DNA from: Azospirillum sp. RU38E
Lineage (GTDB): Bacteria > Pseudomonadota > Alphaproteobacteria > Azospirillales > Azospirillaceae
Direction of reading: 5' to 3'
DNA length: 64,000 nt
NCBI RefSeq assembly: GCF_900188385.1
Contig: NZ_FZOI01000014.1
Coordinates: 96,956 to 160,955, forward strand
Positions within the stretch are counted from its first letter, which is position 1. Each line of letters opens with the position of its first letter. The notes under the pieces were generated by a model, which did no database searches, was not told the DNA's origin, and saw nothing but the letters and a program-made list of their open reading frames with translations. The position numbers were made by a program, and so were the translations under genes. Of the stretch, positions 45,159-54,777 are shown piece after piece.

Positions 45159-47552
45159 TTGAACCACGCCGCCCACAACAAGCTAATCTCTTTCATCTGG
45201 TCCATCGCTGATGATTGCCTGCGCGATGTTTATGTGCGCGGTAAATACCGTGACGTCATCCTGCCGATGGTCGTGCTGCGCCGCCTGGACACGTTGCTGG
45301 AGCCGACGAAGGCCGCCGTCCTGGCCGAGGTTCGCTTCCAGCGCGATGAGATGAAGGCGGGCGACGAGTTGGACGAGGCGCCGCTGACCGAAGCCGCCGG
45401 CTATGTCTTCTACAACACCAGCAAATGGACGCTGAAGCAGCTTCACGCCACGGCGACCAACAACCAGCAGATCCTGCTGGCCAATGTTGAGGAATATCTG
45501 GATGGTTTCAGCGATAATGTGAAAGAGATCATCGGCCGCTTCAAGCTGCTGGATCAGATGCGGCACATGGCGAACAAGCAGGTGCTGCTGGATGTGCTGG
45601 AGAAATTCGTCTCCCCTTACATCAATCTGACACCGCACGACGCCGAAGACCCGGATGGCAATATGATGCCGGGCCTGTCCAATCTGGGCATGGGCTATGT
45701 TTTTGAGGAACTGATCCGCAAGTTCAACGAAGAAAATAATGAGGAGGCCGGGGAGCATTTCACCCCGCGTGAGGTGATCCACCTGATGACCCACCTGATC
45801 TTCGATCCGATCAGCGGTCAGTTGCCCCCGGTCATGACCATCTATGACCCCGCCTGCGGCAGCGGCGGGATGCTGACCGAAGCGCAGAATTACATCAAGG
45901 ATCCCGAAGGCCCCATCGCCGCCCGGGGCGACGTGTATCTGTATGGCAAGGAAATCAACGACGAAACCTATGCCATCTGCAAATCGGACATGATGATCAA
46001 GGGCAATAACCCTGAAAACATCAAGGTCGGCTCCACCCTGTCCACCGACGAATTTGCCGGTCACCGCTTTGATTTCATGCTGTCCAACCCGCCCTATGGC
46101 AAAAGCTGGAAGAGCGAGCAGAAATATATCAAGGACGGCACCGACGTTATCGACCCGCGTTTCCAGGTGGAGCTGACCGATTATTGGGGCAATAAGGAGA
46201 AGGTTGACGCCACACCGCGGTCCAGCGACGGGCAATTGCTGTTCCTGATGGAAATGGTCGGCAAAATGAAGCCCACCAGCAGCAGCCCCATCGGGTCGCG
46301 CATCGCCTCTGTCCATAATGGGTCCAGCCTGTTTACCGGCGATGCCGGCAGCGGGGAATCCAATATCCGCCGTTTCATCATTGAAAATGATCTGCTGGAC
46401 ACCATCATCCAGCTTCCCAACAACCTGTTCTACAATACCGGCATCACCACCTATATCTGGCTGCTGACCAATGCCAAGCCCGCCGCACGGCGGGGCAAGG
46501 TGCAGTTGATCGATGCCAACCTGATGTTCAGCAAGCTGCGTAAGAATCTGGGCGACAAGAATTGCGAATTCTCCCCCCAGGATATTACGGACATCACCGC
46601 TGCCTATCTGGCGTTCCAGCCTGTGGAGCGGGCGCTGGATGAAAAGGGTGACCCGACGGGCATCGCGGTGCAGATTTTCGACAATGCCGATTTCGGCTAT
46701 CACAAGGTCACCATCGAACGGCCCGACCGCCGCCGGGCGCAGTTCAGTGCCGAACGGCTGCAACCGCTGCGCTTCGACAAATCCCTGCGCGAACCGATGG
46801 AATATCTGTGGGCCGAGCATGGCGAGAAGGTCTATCAGCCGGGCTTCCTGAAAACCCAGGCCAAGGCCATCCAGGCCTGGTGCGAGGAGCAGGACATCCA
46901 GTTGAATGCCAAGCAGCGCGCCAAGCTGATCGATACCGCGCTGTGGCTGCGCCAGCGGGAGCTGATCGGGGTTGGGCACAGTTTAATGAAGGCGATGGGG
47001 ACCGACGAGGTGACAGATTTCAATCTGTTCCGCGATCAGGTCGGCCAGATGCTGAAGGCCCACAAGATCAAACTGACCCCGACGGAGAAGAATGCCATCC
47101 TGAATGCCGTCAGTTGGTACGCCGACGATGCCGAAAAGGTGATCGCCAACATCCAACGCCTGAGCAAAGCGGACCTGACGGAAATCACGGCGCGGCTGGG
47201 TTGCCATAAGGACGATCTGGGCGATTTCGGCCTTTATGCCCAGAAGGACGGCACCTGGCTGACCTATGAGAGCAGCAGCGATTTGCGCGACAGCGAGGCG
47301 GTGCCGCTGAAAGACAACATCCACCGCTATTACCAGGCGGAGGTGAAACCGCATGTACCCGACGCCTGGATCAGTATGGATTCGGTCAGGATCGGCTATG
47401 AGATCAGCTTCAACAAATATTTCTACCGTCACAAGCCGCTGCGCAGCCTGGAGGAGGTGACGCGGGAAATTCTGGCGCTGGAGGAAAAGGCGGATGGCTT
47501 GATCGCCGATATTCTGGGGCTGAAGCCTGCCGATCTGTCGGGGGGGATGTGA
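45159..47552 (+). CDS. hsdM: Type I restriction-modification methyltransferase subunit HsdM
   Basis: 797 residues. The N-terminal helical domain starts with HNKLISFIWSIADDCLRDVY; the N6-adenine methylase domain has the SAM motif DPACGSGGML (about residue 231) and catalytic NPPYG (about residue 311). A long C-terminal extension of about 250 residues makes it larger than the E. coli type IA enzyme, as in a known subgroup. It starts at TTG 45159; no ATG gives the conserved N-terminus. The stop overlaps the hsdS start by one base. Confidence 0.94.
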   Translation: MNHAAHNKLISFIWSIADDCLRDVYVRGKYRDVILPMVVLRRLDTLLEPTKAAVLAEVRFQRDEMKAGDELDEAPLTEAAGYVFYNTSKWTLKQLHATATNNQQILLANVEEYLDGFSDNVKEIIGRFKLLDQMRHMANKQVLLDVLEKFVSPYINLTPHDAEDPDGNMMPGLSNLGMGYVFEELIRKFNEENNEEAGEHFTPREVIHLMTHLIFDPISGQLPPVMTIYDPACGSGGMLTEAQNYIKDPEGPIAARGDVYLYGKEINDETYAICKSDMMIKGNNPENIKVGSTLSTDEFAGHRFDFMLSNPPYGKSWKSEQKYIKDGTDVIDPRFQVELTDYWGNKEKVDATPRSSDGQLLFLMEMVGKMKPTSSSPIGSRIASVHNGSSLFTGDAGSGESNIRRFIIENDLLDTIIQLPNNLFYNTGITTYIWLLTNAKPAARRGKVQLIDANLMFSKLRKNLGDKNCEFSPQDITDITAAYLAFQPVERALDEKGDPTGIAVQIFDNADFGYHKVTIERPDRRRAQFSAERLQPLRFDKSLREPMEYLWAEHGEKVYQPGFLKTQAKAIQAWCEEQDIQLNAKQRAKLIDTALWLRQRELIGVGHSLMKAMGTDEVTDFNLFRDQVGQMLKAHKIKLTPTEKNAILNAVSWYADDAEKVIANIQRLSKADLTEITARLGCHKDDLGDFGLYAQKDGTWLTYESSSDLRDSEAVPLKDNIHRYYQAEVKPHVPDAWISMDSVRIGYEISFNKYFYRHKPLRSLEEVTREILALEEKADGLIADILGLKPADLSGGM

Positions 47553-48841
47553 TGATGCGCGCGTCTTATCCTGTTTACGAAAGCTATAAGGACAGCGGCG
47601 TTGAGTGGATTGGCAAAATTCCTACACATTGGGAGCTAAGGCGAAGCAAGTATGTTTTCACTCAGCGCAAGGAATTTGCGCGCAAGGACGACGTTCAGCT
47701 TTCTGCAACCCAATCCCACGGCGTCATTCCACAGGGGGAATTTGAAGAACTTGTTGGCCGCCGGGTTGTAAAAATCCAGACCAACCTTGAAAAGCGCAAG
47801 CATGTTGAAATTGATGACTTTGTCATTAGCATGCGCAGCTTTCAGGGTGGTTTGGAACGGGCCCTCGTCACGGGATGCATTCGCTCTTCATATGTGATTT
47901 TACGACAACTCGAGACTATCAATCCGGATTTCTTCGGTTATTTGTTCAAGAGTCCACGCTATGTAGAAGCGCTGCAGTCGACAGGCTGCTTCATCCGTGA
48001 TGGTCAAGACCTGAACTTTGACAATTTTTCGAGAGTTGATCTCTTTCTGCCGCCAATCGGCGAACAACGCGCCATCGCGGCGTTTCTGGATGAGAAATGC
48101 GCCAAGGTGGATGAGGCGGTGCGGATCAAGGAAGAGCAGATTGCCCTTCTGCGTGAGCGGCGGCAAATCCTGATCCAGCAGGCCGTCACCCGCGGCCTTA
48201 ACCCCAACGCCCCGATGAAGGACAGCGGCATCGACTGGATCGGCCAAATTCCTGCGCATTGGGAGGTGCGGCGGGGTAAGCATCTTTTTCGGGAAGTGAA
48301 TGAGAGATCCGATGAAGGCACAGAGGAGCTTTTGTCTGTTTCTCACATGACGGGCGTGACATCGCGTTCTGAAAAGAATGTCAGCATGTTCATGGCTGAA
48401 GACTATTCGGGTTCAAAGCTCTGCCAACCCGGTGACGTCGTAATTAACACCATGTGGGCTTGGATGGGAGCGCTGGGTGTATCGGATTTGACTGGTATCG
48501 TAAGCCCTTCATACGGAGTCTACCGGCCAAGGCAAGGGATTTCCCTTAACCGGCGTTTCGTAGAATTTATGCTGCGTACGACGCCTTTCATTGAACAGTA
48601 CAATAGAATTTCGACAGGGTTGCATTCTTCTCGCCTGCGGCTTTACCCGCACATGTTCCTGGGACTGCCAATGGTAATTCCTTCACGCGAAGAACAAGAC
48701 ATAATAGCTGAGAATATTGAGAATGATGTTAAAAAAATTGCCGATGCCATCACCATCAAAGAATCCCAAATCACCGCCCTCAAGGAATACAGAACAACCC
48801 TGATCAACGCCGCCGTCACCGGCAAGATCAAGGTGGCATAA
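47552..48841 (+). CDS. hsdS: Type I restriction-modification specificity subunit HsdS
   Basis: 429 residues with two target-recognition domains, each introduced by a near-identical segment: DSGVEWIGKIPTHWELRR near residue 11 and DSGIDWIGQIPAHWEVRR near residue 224. Each half ends in a conserved helix (EQRAIAAFLDEKCAKVDEA and EEQDIIAENIENDVKKIADA). The two recognition regions (about 47.65-48.05 and 48.28-48.74 kb) look richer in A and T than flanking genes, in keeping with exchange of target domains. ATG 47552 follows a G-rich ribosome site and overlaps hsdM. Confidence 0.93.
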   Translation: MMRASYPVYESYKDSGVEWIGKIPTHWELRRSKYVFTQRKEFARKDDVQLSATQSHGVIPQGEFEELVGRRVVKIQTNLEKRKHVEIDDFVISMRSFQGGLERALVTGCIRSSYVILRQLETINPDFFGYLFKSPRYVEALQSTGCFIRDGQDLNFDNFSRVDLFLPPIGEQRAIAAFLDEKCAKVDEAVRIKEEQIALLRERRQILIQQAVTRGLNPNAPMKDSGIDWIGQIPAHWEVRRGKHLFREVNERSDEGTEELLSVSHMTGVTSRSEKNVSMFMAEDYSGSKLCQPGDVVINTMWAWMGALGVSDLTGIVSPSYGVYRPRQGISLNRRFVEFMLRTTPFIEQYNRISTGLHSSRLRLYPHMFLGLPMVIPSREEQDIIAENIENDVKKIADAITIKESQITALKEYRTTLINAAVTGKIKVA

Positions 48842-48850
48842 GGGGACATC

Positions 48851-51800
48851 ATGGTCAGCAATACCAAGGAAGTCGCACTGGAACAGGCGATCCAGCGTCA
48901 CCTGACGGGCCTGACGGTTGAAGATCTGGCCGGCCAGCCCGCCCCCGCTGGCCATGGTCCCTTCCGCCTGGGTCTTCCCGGTGATTTCAATGCGGATTAT
49001 GCGCTGGACACGCGGCTGTTCTGGGAATTCCTGGAAACCACCCAGGGCACGGCGCTGGCCAAGCTGCGCGACCGCAATCCCGGCGATTGGCAGCGCAAGA
49101 TCCTGGAACGGTTTGACCGGCTGATCAAACGGCACGGGGTGCTGCACCTGCTGAAAAAGGGTCTGGCCGTCGATGACGCCTTTTTCACCCTGCTGTACCC
49201 GGCCCCCCTGGCCAGTTCCGCCGCCAGGGTGCATGAGAATTTCGCCGCCAATATCTTCAGCGTCACCCGGCAGGTGCGCTATTCGCGCAGCAATCCGGGC
49301 GAAGAAATTGACATGGTGTTGTTCGTCAACGGGTTGCCGTTGATCACCATCGAGCTGAAAAACCCCTGGACCGGCCAGACCGCCCGCTATCACGGGCAAA
49401 AACAATATCGGGATGGCCGTGACACCAGCCAGCCCTTGCTGCAATTCGGCCGCGCCCTGGTGCATATGGCGGTGGACACCGACGAGGTGTTCATGACCAC
49501 CAAGCTGGACGGTGCCGCAACCTTCTTCCTGCCCTTCAACAAGGGCCATAATGAGGGCGAGGGCAACCCGCCCAACCCCAATGGCCACAAAACCGCCTAT
49601 CTGTGGGAAGAGGTGTTCAGCAAGGAAAGCTTGGCCGGCATCATCCAGCATTTTGTGCTGCTGGAGGGCAAGCCGGCCGACCCGCTGGCCAAGAAATCAA
49701 TGATCTTCCCGCGCTATCACCAGTTGGAGGTCGTGCGCCGCCTGCTGTCCCATGCCGCCAGCACGGGGGTTGGGCATAGCTATCTGATCCAGCATTCGGC
49801 GGGTTCGGGCAAATCCAACTCCATCACCTGGACCGCGTATCAGTTGATTGAGACCTATCCGGCGGCGGCGGCCATTCCTGGGGCGAAGGGGCTGGATCAG
49901 CCCTTGTTCGACAGTGTCATCGTCGTCACCGACCGGCGGTTGCTGGACAAGCAGTTGCGGGAAAACATCAAGGATTTCTCCGAGGTCAAGAACATCGTCG
50001 CACCCGCCCTGCGCGCCGCCGACCTGAAAGCGGCGCTGGAGAATGGCAAGAAGATCATCATCACGACGATCCAGAAATTCCCCTTCATCATTGAGGGTAT
50101 CGCCGACCTGAGCGACAAGCGGTTCGCCGTGATCATCGACGAGGCGCATAGCGGCCAGAGCGGCAGCGCCCACGACAATATGAACCGCGCCATGGGGGCC
50201 GGTGACGCGGAACCGGAGGACGAGGATCCGCAGGACCGTATCCTGGCGGCGATGCAGTCCCGCAAGATGCGGGGCAATGCCTCCTACTTCGCCTTCACCG
50301 CCACGCCGAAGAACACGACGCTGGAGAAATTCGGCGAGCGTCAGCCCGATGGCAGCTTCAAACCTTTCCACCTGTACAGCATGAAGCAGGCCATCGAGGA
50401 AGGCTTCATCCTGAACGTGCTGGCGAATTACACCACCTATAAAAGCTATTACGAGATCCAGAAATCCATCACGGATAACCCGCTGTTCGACACCAAGAAG
50501 GCGCAGAAGAAGCTGCGGGCCTATGTTGAACGCAGCCAGCAGACGATCAATACCAAAGCCGAAATCATGCTCGACCATTTTATCGAGCAGGTCGTGACGC
50601 CCAAGAAGCTGCGCGGCAAGGCCAAGGGGATGATCGTTACGCAGAATATCGAATCCGCGATCCGGTATTACAAGGCGATCAGCCGGTTGTTGGCGGGGCT
50701 GGGCCATCCATTCAAGGCGCTGATCGCCTTTTCCGGGGAAAAGGAGGTCGATGGCCATCCCTATACCGAAGCCGAGTTGAACGGCTTTCCCGAAACAGAA
50801 ACGCGGGACCAGTTCGACAAGGAGGAATACCGGCTGCTGGTAGTGGCCAATAAATACCTGACCGGGTTCGACCAGCCCAAGCTGACCACCATGTATGTCG
50901 ACAAGAAGCTGCAGCATGTTCTGGCGGTTCAGGCCCTGTCGCGCCTTAACCGCTCGGCCCCGAAGCTGGGCAAACGGACAGAGGATCTGTTCATCCTCGA
51001 TTTTTTCAATGATGTGGCCGACATCAAGGCCGCCTTCGACCCGTTCTATACCGTCACCACGCTGTCCGCGGCCACAGATGTCAATGTTCTGCACGAACTG
51101 AAAGGGTCGTTGGACGAGGTGGGGGTTTATGAATGGCAAGAGGTGGAGGAATTCGTCATCCGCTATTTCGCGAGAGAAGATGCCCAGACGCTCAGCCCGC
51201 TGATCGACGCCGCCGCAGACCGGTTTAACGAAGAACTGGGATTGCCGGAAAAGGACAAGATCGACTTCAAGATCAAGGCGCGGCAGTTCGTAAAAATCTA
51301 CGGCCAAATGGCATCGATCATGCCATTTGAAGTGATCGATTGGGAAAAGCTGTTCTGGTTCCTGAAGTTCCTGGTCCCGAAGCTCAATATCCTGGATCCT
51401 GACCAGGATATGCTCGACGAGCTGCTGGAATCAGTCGATTTGTCGTCCTATGGGCTGGAGCGGACCAAGCTCAACCACACGATCGACCTGGACGCCGCAC
51501 CAACGGAACTTGACCCGCAGAACCCCAATCCGCGCGGCTACCGGGACGGGGAGCCGGAACGCGACGAGCTGGACGAGATCATCCGCAGTTTCAATGAGCG
51601 CTGGTTCCAGGGGTGGAGTGCCACACCGGAAGAACAACGGGTGAAGTTTATCAATGTGATCAACTCTATCCGGGCACATCCGGACTATACTGAAAAATAT
51701 GCGGAAAATGCCGATCCCTATAATCGGGAACTGGCTTTGGAGCGGATCCTGCAAGACGTGATGCTGAAGCGCCGGAAGGAAGAGCTGGAGCTTTACAAGC

Positions 51801-51892
51801 TGTATGCATCAGACCCCGCCTTCAAGGCCGCCTGGAGCCAGAGTATCGAAAAAGTGCTCAAACAAGGCCCTCCCGCCTGGAACGCCGCCTGA
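48851..51892 (+). CDS. hsdR: Type I restriction endonuclease subunit HsdR
   Basis: A 1013-residue translocating nuclease. The N-terminal nuclease core is EIDMVLFVNGLPLITIELKN (Asp, then Glu-x-Lys; about residues 154-173). The SF2 motor follows with Walker A HSAGSGKSNS, motif II DEAHSGQSG, motif III FTATPKNT and motif VI QALSRLNRS. Reading frame is complete with no frameshift. AAGGGG precedes the ATG; 9 bases separate it from hsdS, so hsdM-S-R form one operon. Confidence 0.95.
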   Translation: MVSNTKEVALEQAIQRHLTGLTVEDLAGQPAPAGHGPFRLGLPGDFNADYALDTRLFWEFLETTQGTALAKLRDRNPGDWQRKILERFDRLIKRHGVLHLLKKGLAVDDAFFTLLYPAPLASSAARVHENFAANIFSVTRQVRYSRSNPGEEIDMVLFVNGLPLITIELKNPWTGQTARYHGQKQYRDGRDTSQPLLQFGRALVHMAVDTDEVFMTTKLDGAATFFLPFNKGHNEGEGNPPNPNGHKTAYLWEEVFSKESLAGIIQHFVLLEGKPADPLAKKSMIFPRYHQLEVVRRLLSHAASTGVGHSYLIQHSAGSGKSNSITWTAYQLIETYPAAAAIPGAKGLDQPLFDSVIVVTDRRLLDKQLRENIKDFSEVKNIVAPALRAADLKAALENGKKIIITTIQKFPFIIEGIADLSDKRFAVIIDEAHSGQSGSAHDNMNRAMGAGDAEPEDEDPQDRILAAMQSRKMRGNASYFAFTATPKNTTLEKFGERQPDGSFKPFHLYSMKQAIEEGFILNVLANYTTYKSYYEIQKSITDNPLFDTKKAQKKLRAYVERSQQTINTKAEIMLDHFIEQVVTPKKLRGKAKGMIVTQNIESAIRYYKAISRLLAGLGHPFKALIAFSGEKEVDGHPYTEAELNGFPETETRDQFDKEEYRLLVVANKYLTGFDQPKLTTMYVDKKLQHVLAVQALSRLNRSAPKLGKRTEDLFILDFFNDVADIKAAFDPFYTVTTLSAATDVNVLHELKGSLDEVGVYEWQEVEEFVIRYFAREDAQTLSPLIDAAADRFNEELGLPEKDKIDFKIKARQFVKIYGQMASIMPFEVIDWEKLFWFLKFLVPKLNILDPDQDMLDELLESVDLSSYGLERTKLNHTIDLDAAPTELDPQNPNPRGYRDGEPERDELDEIIRSFNERWFQGWSATPEEQRVKFINVINSIRAHPDYTEKYAENADPYNRELALERILQDVMLKRRKEELELYKLYASDPAFKAAWSQSIEKVLKQGPPAWNAA

Positions 51893-51951
51893 TGGCGGTG
51901 CCAGCCGGCGGGCAGTTGGGTTGACGTGACGGATAAACGGGATTTTTCGAG

Positions 51952-52896
51952 ATGGCGCTTAACTTATCAAAGCTGACTGTGGAGCTTTTGCGGACAAACC
52001 CGGAGCGCCGCTTCTCCGCCAGGCAGATTGCGGAAGCCATCTTCGAAGCCCATCCCGCGGAATGTCAGGCCAAGAAGGCCAAGAGTGTCAAAATTGAAAC
52101 CGACACCGACCTGATCCAGCAGCTTGTCGCCGAGATCGGTTCTAAACGGCCCGATTTTCAAAGAAAATTTCCGCAGGTCAAAACAACGGAAGGGCGACCC
52201 CGCCTATTCTACTGGACGGAGAAACCAGACACCCAAGAGGTCGCCGAGGCAGAACAAATCAGCACGATGCCAGCAGCAGCCTTGGCAACCCCGCCCCTGC
52301 GGGAGGTCGATCTTTATCCGCTTTTGTCGCAGTTTTTGCTGTCAGAGCATGGCGTTTATTCAAAACGGATCGACGAGAAACGGGCCTCCAACCGGCAGGG
52401 CCCCGGCGGCAACAAGTGGCTTTACCCCGATATTGTGGGGATGGAAGACCTGACAGCGGACTGGCACCCGGAGATCAAGGGGGCTGTCAGTGAATATGCC
52501 GACCAGAAGGTCAAGCTATGGTCGTTCGAGGTGAAGCTGTTGCTCAACAGGTCGAATGTGCGGGAGGCCTTTTTTCAGGCTGTGTCAAATTCGTCCTGGG
52601 CTAATCTCGGCTATCTTGCCGTTGCCGAAATTGAGGGAACCGAAACGATGAAAGAGCTGCGTATGCTCTTCTCATTGCACGGAATCGGCCTCATCCAGAT
52701 CACACCGCAGAACCCGGCCGAAAGCCAGATTTTGATCCCCGCCCGTGAACGGGCCTCAGTGGATTGGGCGAATTGCAATCGCTTGGCTAAGGAAAACAAG
52801 GACTTCCTGGAGTTCGTCAAACTTGTCCGCCAGTTTCATCAAACCGGTGATCCGCGTGTGCGGGATTGGGACGCAGTGCCCGTCCTCACCGATTGA
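51952..52896 (+). CDS. HrgA-like protein: HTH plus PD-(D/E)xK-like nuclease core
   Basis: A 314-residue protein. N-terminal about 75 residues look like a HARE-type winged helix (ELLRTNPERRFSARQIAEAI). The C-terminal part has YPDIVGMED (about residue 157) followed by WSFEVKLLLN (about residue 192), the Asp and Glu-x-Lys layout of the restriction-endonuclease fold. HrgA-like proteins (COG2958) are found beside restriction genes, as here, 59 bases past hsdR. The role may be an accessory effector or modification-dependent nuclease; not shown. The stop abuts the convergent small gene. Confidence 0.75.
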   Translation: MALNLSKLTVELLRTNPERRFSARQIAEAIFEAHPAECQAKKAKSVKIETDTDLIQQLVAEIGSKRPDFQRKFPQVKTTEGRPRLFYWTEKPDTQEVAEAEQISTMPAAALATPPLREVDLYPLLSQFLLSEHGVYSKRIDEKRASNRQGPGGNKWLYPDIVGMEDLTADWHPEIKGAVSEYADQKVKLWSFEVKLLLNRSNVREAFFQAVSNSSWANLGYLAVAEIEGTETMKELRMLFSLHGIGLIQITPQNPAESQILIPARERASVDWANCNRLAKENKDFLEFVKLVRQFHQTGDPRVRDWDAVPVLTD

Positions 52897-53187
52897 TCAG
52901 CCGATCGTCAGCAGCACCCGCAAGTTCTGCTCGCCACGGGCAAACTCTGCGGTCCACATGACCATGCCATTTATGGTCTGACGGCTTAATGCCAGCGTGA
53001 AACCGGCAATGCCGCGGGCCTCGGCTGCATAGAAATCGGAAAGATCAAATTGGGCGGAGCGGGCCAGCGTGGGGGCGATCTGGTCGACGGCGTAAATAGC
53101 GATTTCCGTCAACGTACCCGTCTCATTTACGGAAATATTTTCTCCGAATACATCTTCAACATTTTTCTTTTTGAACCTCACGCTCAT
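52897..53187 (-). CDS. Small hypothetical protein (96 residues)
   Basis: Starts MSVRFKKKNVEDVFGENISV and continues with VDQIAPTLARSAQFDLSDFY and INGMVMWTAEFARGEQNLRV. No membrane segment and no recognised family. The ribosome site GGAGGG is strong. It ends one base past the HrgA-like stop, and the gap beyond its start (53188-53346) is AT-rich and has no gene. It may belong to the restriction island or to the phage module. Confidence 0.6.
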   Translation of the reverse strand: MSVRFKKKNVEDVFGENISVNETGTLTEIAIYAVDQIAPTLARSAQFDLSDFYAAEARGIAGFTLALSRQTINGMVMWTAEFARGEQNLRVLLTIG

Positions 53188-53346
53188 CTTACCCTCCGTG
53201 TTTAATAATTTAACGCAGACATGAACGCTCTTATTCAGAAATCCATCAAGTAGATTTGATTGGTCTATTCGAGCTTTATTTATTTCCTGCCACGCTGAGA
53301 ACCTACTGGAGCCGTCGTCCCTCTTATGGTCGCCTGATGAGATTGG

Positions 53347-54774
53347 TCAGGACAGGATCCCGGCATTCTTCAGGTCCAGGATCAGGGCGCGCAGCACGGC
53401 GCGCACGTCTTCCAAGGTGGAGCCATCGGCGTTCAGGCTGCGGGTGAAGGCGGTGCCGGATGGGTTGGGCCAAACAGCGGCGGGCCGGTCATAGCGGGCG
53501 GCGATGATGTGCCAGGCGGCACCGTTGGAGACGACGACCACATGATCACCGGGCCGGCCGAGCCGGACCGGGTCAGCGTCGGGGCCACCGCCACCGGCCT
53601 GGGTGACCGTCACGGCGTGAGGGCCGCTGTCGCTCTTCTTGACCACCAGCACCACACCGTTCAGCGGATGCGGATCGGGCAGTTCGGCGGTGACCGGTCC
53701 GGTCCAGGCGCTGATCAGGTGGATGGTCCGCGCCGGGTCGAGGGTGAGACTGGCCATGCCCTCGGTGAAGGCGGTCTCCAGTTCCAGCCGCCCGATGCGC
53801 GCCTCGGTCAGTTCCGTGCGCTTCAGGTGGTTCTTCACCGGATGGCCAGCGTTGAAGGCGGTGTAGCGGCCGGCCTCGGTGGTGTCCCAGATCGGCGCCC
53901 CACCGGTGGCGGAGAACAGGTTCAGGATGGCCGTGTTCTGGGAACCGCCGTCGATGCGGATTCCGGGGACCGGGCCCAGGCTCTCGGCATAGAAGTTGAC
54001 GATCAGGTTCTGGTCGGTGGCAAAGCCGAGCCGGAAACATGCCTCCGCCCCCGGATGCAGGTTAGCCTCGCAGTCGACGAAGCTGTTGTTGAAGCGCCCG
54101 GCCGAGATGAAAAACCCGCAACCGGCCATGGGGGCTGCCAGGGAATAGACCCGGACGTCGTGGAACTTGTTGGCGTTGGGCGTGTCGCCGGCGGAGTCCA
54201 CGGTCAGCAGCACGCCATGCAGTTGCGGGCGGGCGACCAGGGTGCGGGCGATGTGGTTCCAATAGCAGGGCCGGTCAGGACTTTCGTACCCGTCCAGCAC
54301 AATGCCAATCACCGCATCCCAGATCGAGACATTCTCCACCACCGTCTTGACGCAGGGTCCGTCGCGGCCAAACAGCTTGATGCCACTGGCCCCGCCCACA
54401 ATGCGCAGATTGCGGATGGCCGCATACCCATCCACCACCTCGACCGCGTTCCAGCCGATCTGGCTGTAAATGGGTGCCGCCCCGTCGAATGGATCGGGAC
54501 GGGCCTGGAGGACAGAGCTTTCCCCCACCCCCATCAAGGTCTGGCCGTAGCCAAGCACAACCGGGCGGGACACGCGGTAGGTGCCCGGTACCAGCAGCAC
54601 GGTGGGGGCGGCGGCGAGTGCGGCGTCGATGGCATCAGAACAGTCTGAAACACCATCGGGGATGCCGCCATAGCTCTGCGGGACGGCGATCTCCCGGCCG
54701 CGCAGATAGTCGCGCAGGCGCTGCTTATCCACCGGCTGGCCGGGGATCAGCACATCGTCGATGGCGGATGCCAT
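53347..54774 (-). CDS. Phage tailspike-like protein with pectate-lyase beta-helix domain
   Basis: 475 residues. The N-terminal quarter contains YGGIPDGVSDCSDAIDAALA, the start pattern of the pectate_lyase_3 right-handed beta helix, then GTYRVSRPVVLGYGQTLMGVG. Repeating short hydrophobic strands continue to about residue 300, as in capsule- or LPS-degrading tailspikes. The C-terminal region (about 330-475) is a small beta-rich tail ending in EDVRAVLRALILDLKNAGIL. Last gene of the tail module, 3 bases after the fibre gene. Host-surface binding or degradation is likely. Confidence 0.75.
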   Translation of the reverse strand: MASAIDDVLIPGQPVDKQRLRDYLRGREIAVPQSYGGIPDGVSDCSDAIDAALAAAPTVLLVPGTYRVSRPVVLGYGQTLMGVGESSVLQARPDPFDGAAPIYSQIGWNAVEVVDGYAAIRNLRIVGGASGIKLFGRDGPCVKTVVENVSIWDAVIGIVLDGYESPDRPCYWNHIARTLVARPQLHGVLLTVDSAGDTPNANKFHDVRVYSLAAPMAGCGFFISAGRFNNSFVDCEANLHPGAEACFRLGFATDQNLIVNFYAESLGPVPGIRIDGGSQNTAILNLFSATGGAPIWDTTEAGRYTAFNAGHPVKNHLKRTELTEARIGRLELETAFTEGMASLTLDPARTIHLISAWTGPVTAELPDPHPLNGVVLVVKKSDSGPHAVTVTQAGGGGPDADPVRLGRPGDHVVVVSNGAAWHIIAARYDRPAAVWPNPSGTAFTRSLNADGSTLEDVRAVLRALILDLKNAGILS

Positions 54775-54777
54775 GGC

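Noticed and set aside
45183..46979. A 598-codon minus-strand frame opposite hsdM
   Set aside because: HsdM motifs are clear on the plus strand; the antisense product is His/Gln-rich without any domain pattern.
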